From Cyanidiococcus yangmingshanensis (taxonomy: Eukaryota > Rhodophyta > Bangiophyceae > Cyanidiales > Cyanidiaceae), in NCBI GenBank assembly GCA_013995675.1, contig VWRR01000009.1, positions 372,001-436,000 of the forward strand: a DNA stretch of 64,000 nucleotides, read 5' to 3'. Positions within the stretch are counted from its first letter, which is position 1. Every line of letters starts with the position of its first letter. Below, in pieces: positions 63,690 through 64,000 of the stretch. The notes under the pieces are model-generated. The model searched no databases. It had not been told where the DNA came from and saw only the letters and a list, made by a program, of their open reading frames with translations. A program made the position numbers and the translations under genes.

Positions 63690-64000
63690 TCAATTCGAAT
63701 TATTCGCCGTTGTTCCAGACGACTGCATCGGCCCTCGAGAGGTCGTACTCGTTGCCTTGTCCGCACTAGCCGGTGTCTCCGAAGACCACGAGGGGAGCCA
63801 CTTGAGCAGGCGCTGCCTAAACTTGGTCCAGCGCTCTCTCCGCACTTCGTATACATCTGCTGGGTGCAAAGGCCGAATCTCCTGGAGTCGTCGAAACTCT
63901 TCGTCAGTCAGCCGGCGTGAGTTTCGCAGCGCCTCCTCTTGTCTGGCGACCCGAAAACGCCGATACGCCTCTTCGTTACGTTCGTCGTAGATCTGCAACG
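63690..64000 (-). CDS. 3' end of an unrecognised gene running off the window
   Basis: The frame is open to the right edge and ends with TGA at 63690-63692; the start is outside. The visible about 103 residues are highly charged and probably helical (Y-D-E-R-N-E-E-A-Y-R-R-F, then R-L-T-D-E-E-F-R-R-L-Q-E-I), followed by W-T-K-F-R-Q-R-L-L-K-W-L and a Ser/Thr-rich tail. No family was recognised. Confidence 0.5.
   Translation of the reverse strand, partial: LQIYDERNEEAYRRFRVARQEEALRNSRRLTDEEFRRLQEIRPLHPADVYEVRRERWTKFRQRLLKWLPSWSSETPASADKATSTTSRGPMQSSGTTANNSN

Noticed and set aside
1-64000. tRNA genes
   Set aside because: T-loop-like words (for example near 970, 16438, 20000, 31610) were inspected; none had a matching T-stem, acceptor and anticodon arm.
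1-64000. Bacterial or organellar origin of the window
   Set aside because: Cullin, ESCRT, SWR1-C, snoRNP and cytosolic ribosomal proteins require a eukaryotic nuclear genome.
1-64000. Transposons or virus-derived elements
   Set aside because: No integrase, reverse transcriptase, transposase, capsid or long terminal repeats were recognised.

Overview
The window looks like nuclear DNA of a compact, photosynthetic eukaryote, most likely a cyanidiophyte red alga (Cyanidioschyzon/Cyanidiococcus type). The evidence is: long uninterrupted reading frames with no convincing intron; one gene per roughly 2.5 kb on both strands; and eukaryote-only genes (cullin, DCN1, VPS28, GCN2, NHP2, NIP7, ribosomal proteins eS26 and eS31, SWR1-C subunit SWC5, NCBP3) mixed with plastid genes (TIC21, aspartokinase-homoserine dehydrogenase, an FMN split-barrel protein of the GluTR-binding type) and mitochondrial genes (ATP synthase delta, uL23m, an ATM1-type ABC transporter). 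The exact species is inference. No virus-derived element, transposon, rRNA, tRNA or CRISPR array was recognised.

Layout. 1-6 kb: SWC5-like (+), NHP2 (-), a flavin monooxygenase (-). 6.5-11.3 kb: a giant DUF726 hydrolase whose frame runs on into an Hsp70 substrate-binding-like domain (+). 11.6-14.7 kb: bifunctional aspartokinase-homoserine dehydrogenase (-). 15.4-20 kb: TIC21 (+), ATP synthase delta (-), eS26 (+), Ubl-eS31 (-). 20-27 kb: an unrecognised protein (+) and GCN2 (-). 28-35.4 kb: NCBP3 (+), VPS28 (-), a SAM methyltransferase (+), DCN1 (-). 37-44.7 kb: MATE carrier (+), cullin 4 (+), uL23m (+). 45.5-51.4 kb: an ER disulfide isomerase ending in KDEL (-), an FMN split-barrel protein (+), type II peroxiredoxin (-), NIP7 (+). 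52-62 kb: a ZGRF1-like helicase (+), ATM1 (+), a HAD-type protein (-). A truncated gene reaches the right edge.

Two functional themes recur. One is ribosome production and translation control (NHP2, NIP7, eS26, eS31, uL23m, GCN2). The other is cullin-NEDD8 biology (DCN1 and CUL4 about 6 kb apart). The genes are independent single transcription units, not operons.

A striking property is that many well-conserved genes change frame by a single base (monooxygenase, DUF726 twice, AK-HSDH three times, eS26, GCN2, the disulfide isomerase three times, peroxiredoxin), mostly as one extra base, while others of 700-1500 codons are intact. Because essential genes are hit and the protein signal continues immediately in the next frame, residual assembly indels are the likeliest cause. 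The most novel-looking biology is the DUF726-Hsp70 SBD fusion and the lysine-free ubiquitin-like leader on eS31. Three separate 69-91 bp intergenic tandem duplications and two structured non-coding segments are also worth a look.
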